A stretch of 5,142 nucleotides of DNA, from the NCBI GenBank assembly GCA_013041585.1, contig JABEVM010000207.1, forward strand, positions 1-5,142, in the 5' to 3' direction. The stretch is from Chlamydiota bacterium. GTDB lineage: Bacteria > Chlamydiota > Chlamydiia > Chlamydiales > Rhabdochlamydiaceae. The notes below the pieces were generated by a model that worked only from the letters and a program-made list of their open reading frames with translations, was not told where the DNA came from and did no database searches. This document shows positions 5,113 through 5,142 of this stretch, piece after piece (positions within the stretch are counted from its first letter, which is position 1; every line of letters starts with the position of its first letter). Both the position numbers and the translations under genes were made by a program.

Positions 5113-5142
5113 ATGTTAGATCTTTTTTCTTCATGTAATGAA
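5113..5142 (+). CDS. Possible start of an unknown divergent gene (cut by window edge)
   Basis: An ATG at 5113 opens a frame that remains open for its ten codons (MLDLFSSCNE) up to the window edge. It lies about 28 nt after the predicted start site of the plus-strand promoter at 5050-5078, a reasonable leader length. Only a weak purine stretch (AAAGAAA, 5094-5100) precedes it, 12 nt upstream. Ten residues are too few to recognise a family, and a short open frame can occur by chance. The real start, or a non-coding RNA instead, may lie beyond the window. Confidence 0.2.
   Translation, partial: MLDLFSSCNE

Overview
The window is one compact, reverse-strand housekeeping block for translation and transcription. 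Read in the direction of transcription (right to left) the order is infA, tRNA-Thr(GGU), tuf, tRNA-Trp(CCA), secE, nusG, rplK, rplA, rplJ, rplL and the first 41 codons of rpoB. The protein sequences, judged from memory of family members, look like the phylum Chlamydiae. The points that suggest this are an EF-Tu of 394 residues with GGRHKPFF in domain 3, an L7/L12 ending in KGL, a NusG with a DGVFVNF KOW motif followed by FHDKGR, and an RpoB start with DLPNLIEIQIKSY. They do not look identical to the Chlamydia species I remember, so a Chlamydia-related (environmental) lineage is the best guess. No search was run. The base composition is moderately AT-rich.

Right end (about 4945-5142): a non-coding region with a probable infA promoter reading left (TTGACA box at 5007-5012). 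It also has a good consensus promoter reading right (TTGAAA, 17-nt spacer, TATAAT, 5050-5078). The second promoter probably serves a divergent gene of which at most ten codons lie inside the window. Middle (3184-4944): infA, tRNA-Thr, tuf and tRNA-Trp, with a 12-bp GAAA-loop hairpin between tuf and tRNA-Trp. Left (1-3150): secE-nusG-rplKAJL, with gaps of only 8 to 41 nt and Shine-Dalgarno sequences that overlap the preceding stop codon at rplA and rplJ. An attenuator-like hairpin then precedes rpoB.

The products act together. IF-1 and EF-Tu drive initiation and elongation. L11, L1, L10 and L7/L12 build the ribosomal stalks where EF-Tu and the other GTPases act. NusG links RNA polymerase to elongation and termination control, RpoB is the polymerase beta subunit, and SecE is part of the export channel. 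The arrangement parallels the thrT-tufB-secE-nusG-rplKAJL-rpoBC region of enterobacteria.

I found no mobile element, CRISPR array, pseudogene or evident novel system. The second-look items are regulatory: the two hairpins, the divergent promoter, the missing Shine-Dalgarno at infA, and the lack of room for a standalone L10 leader.
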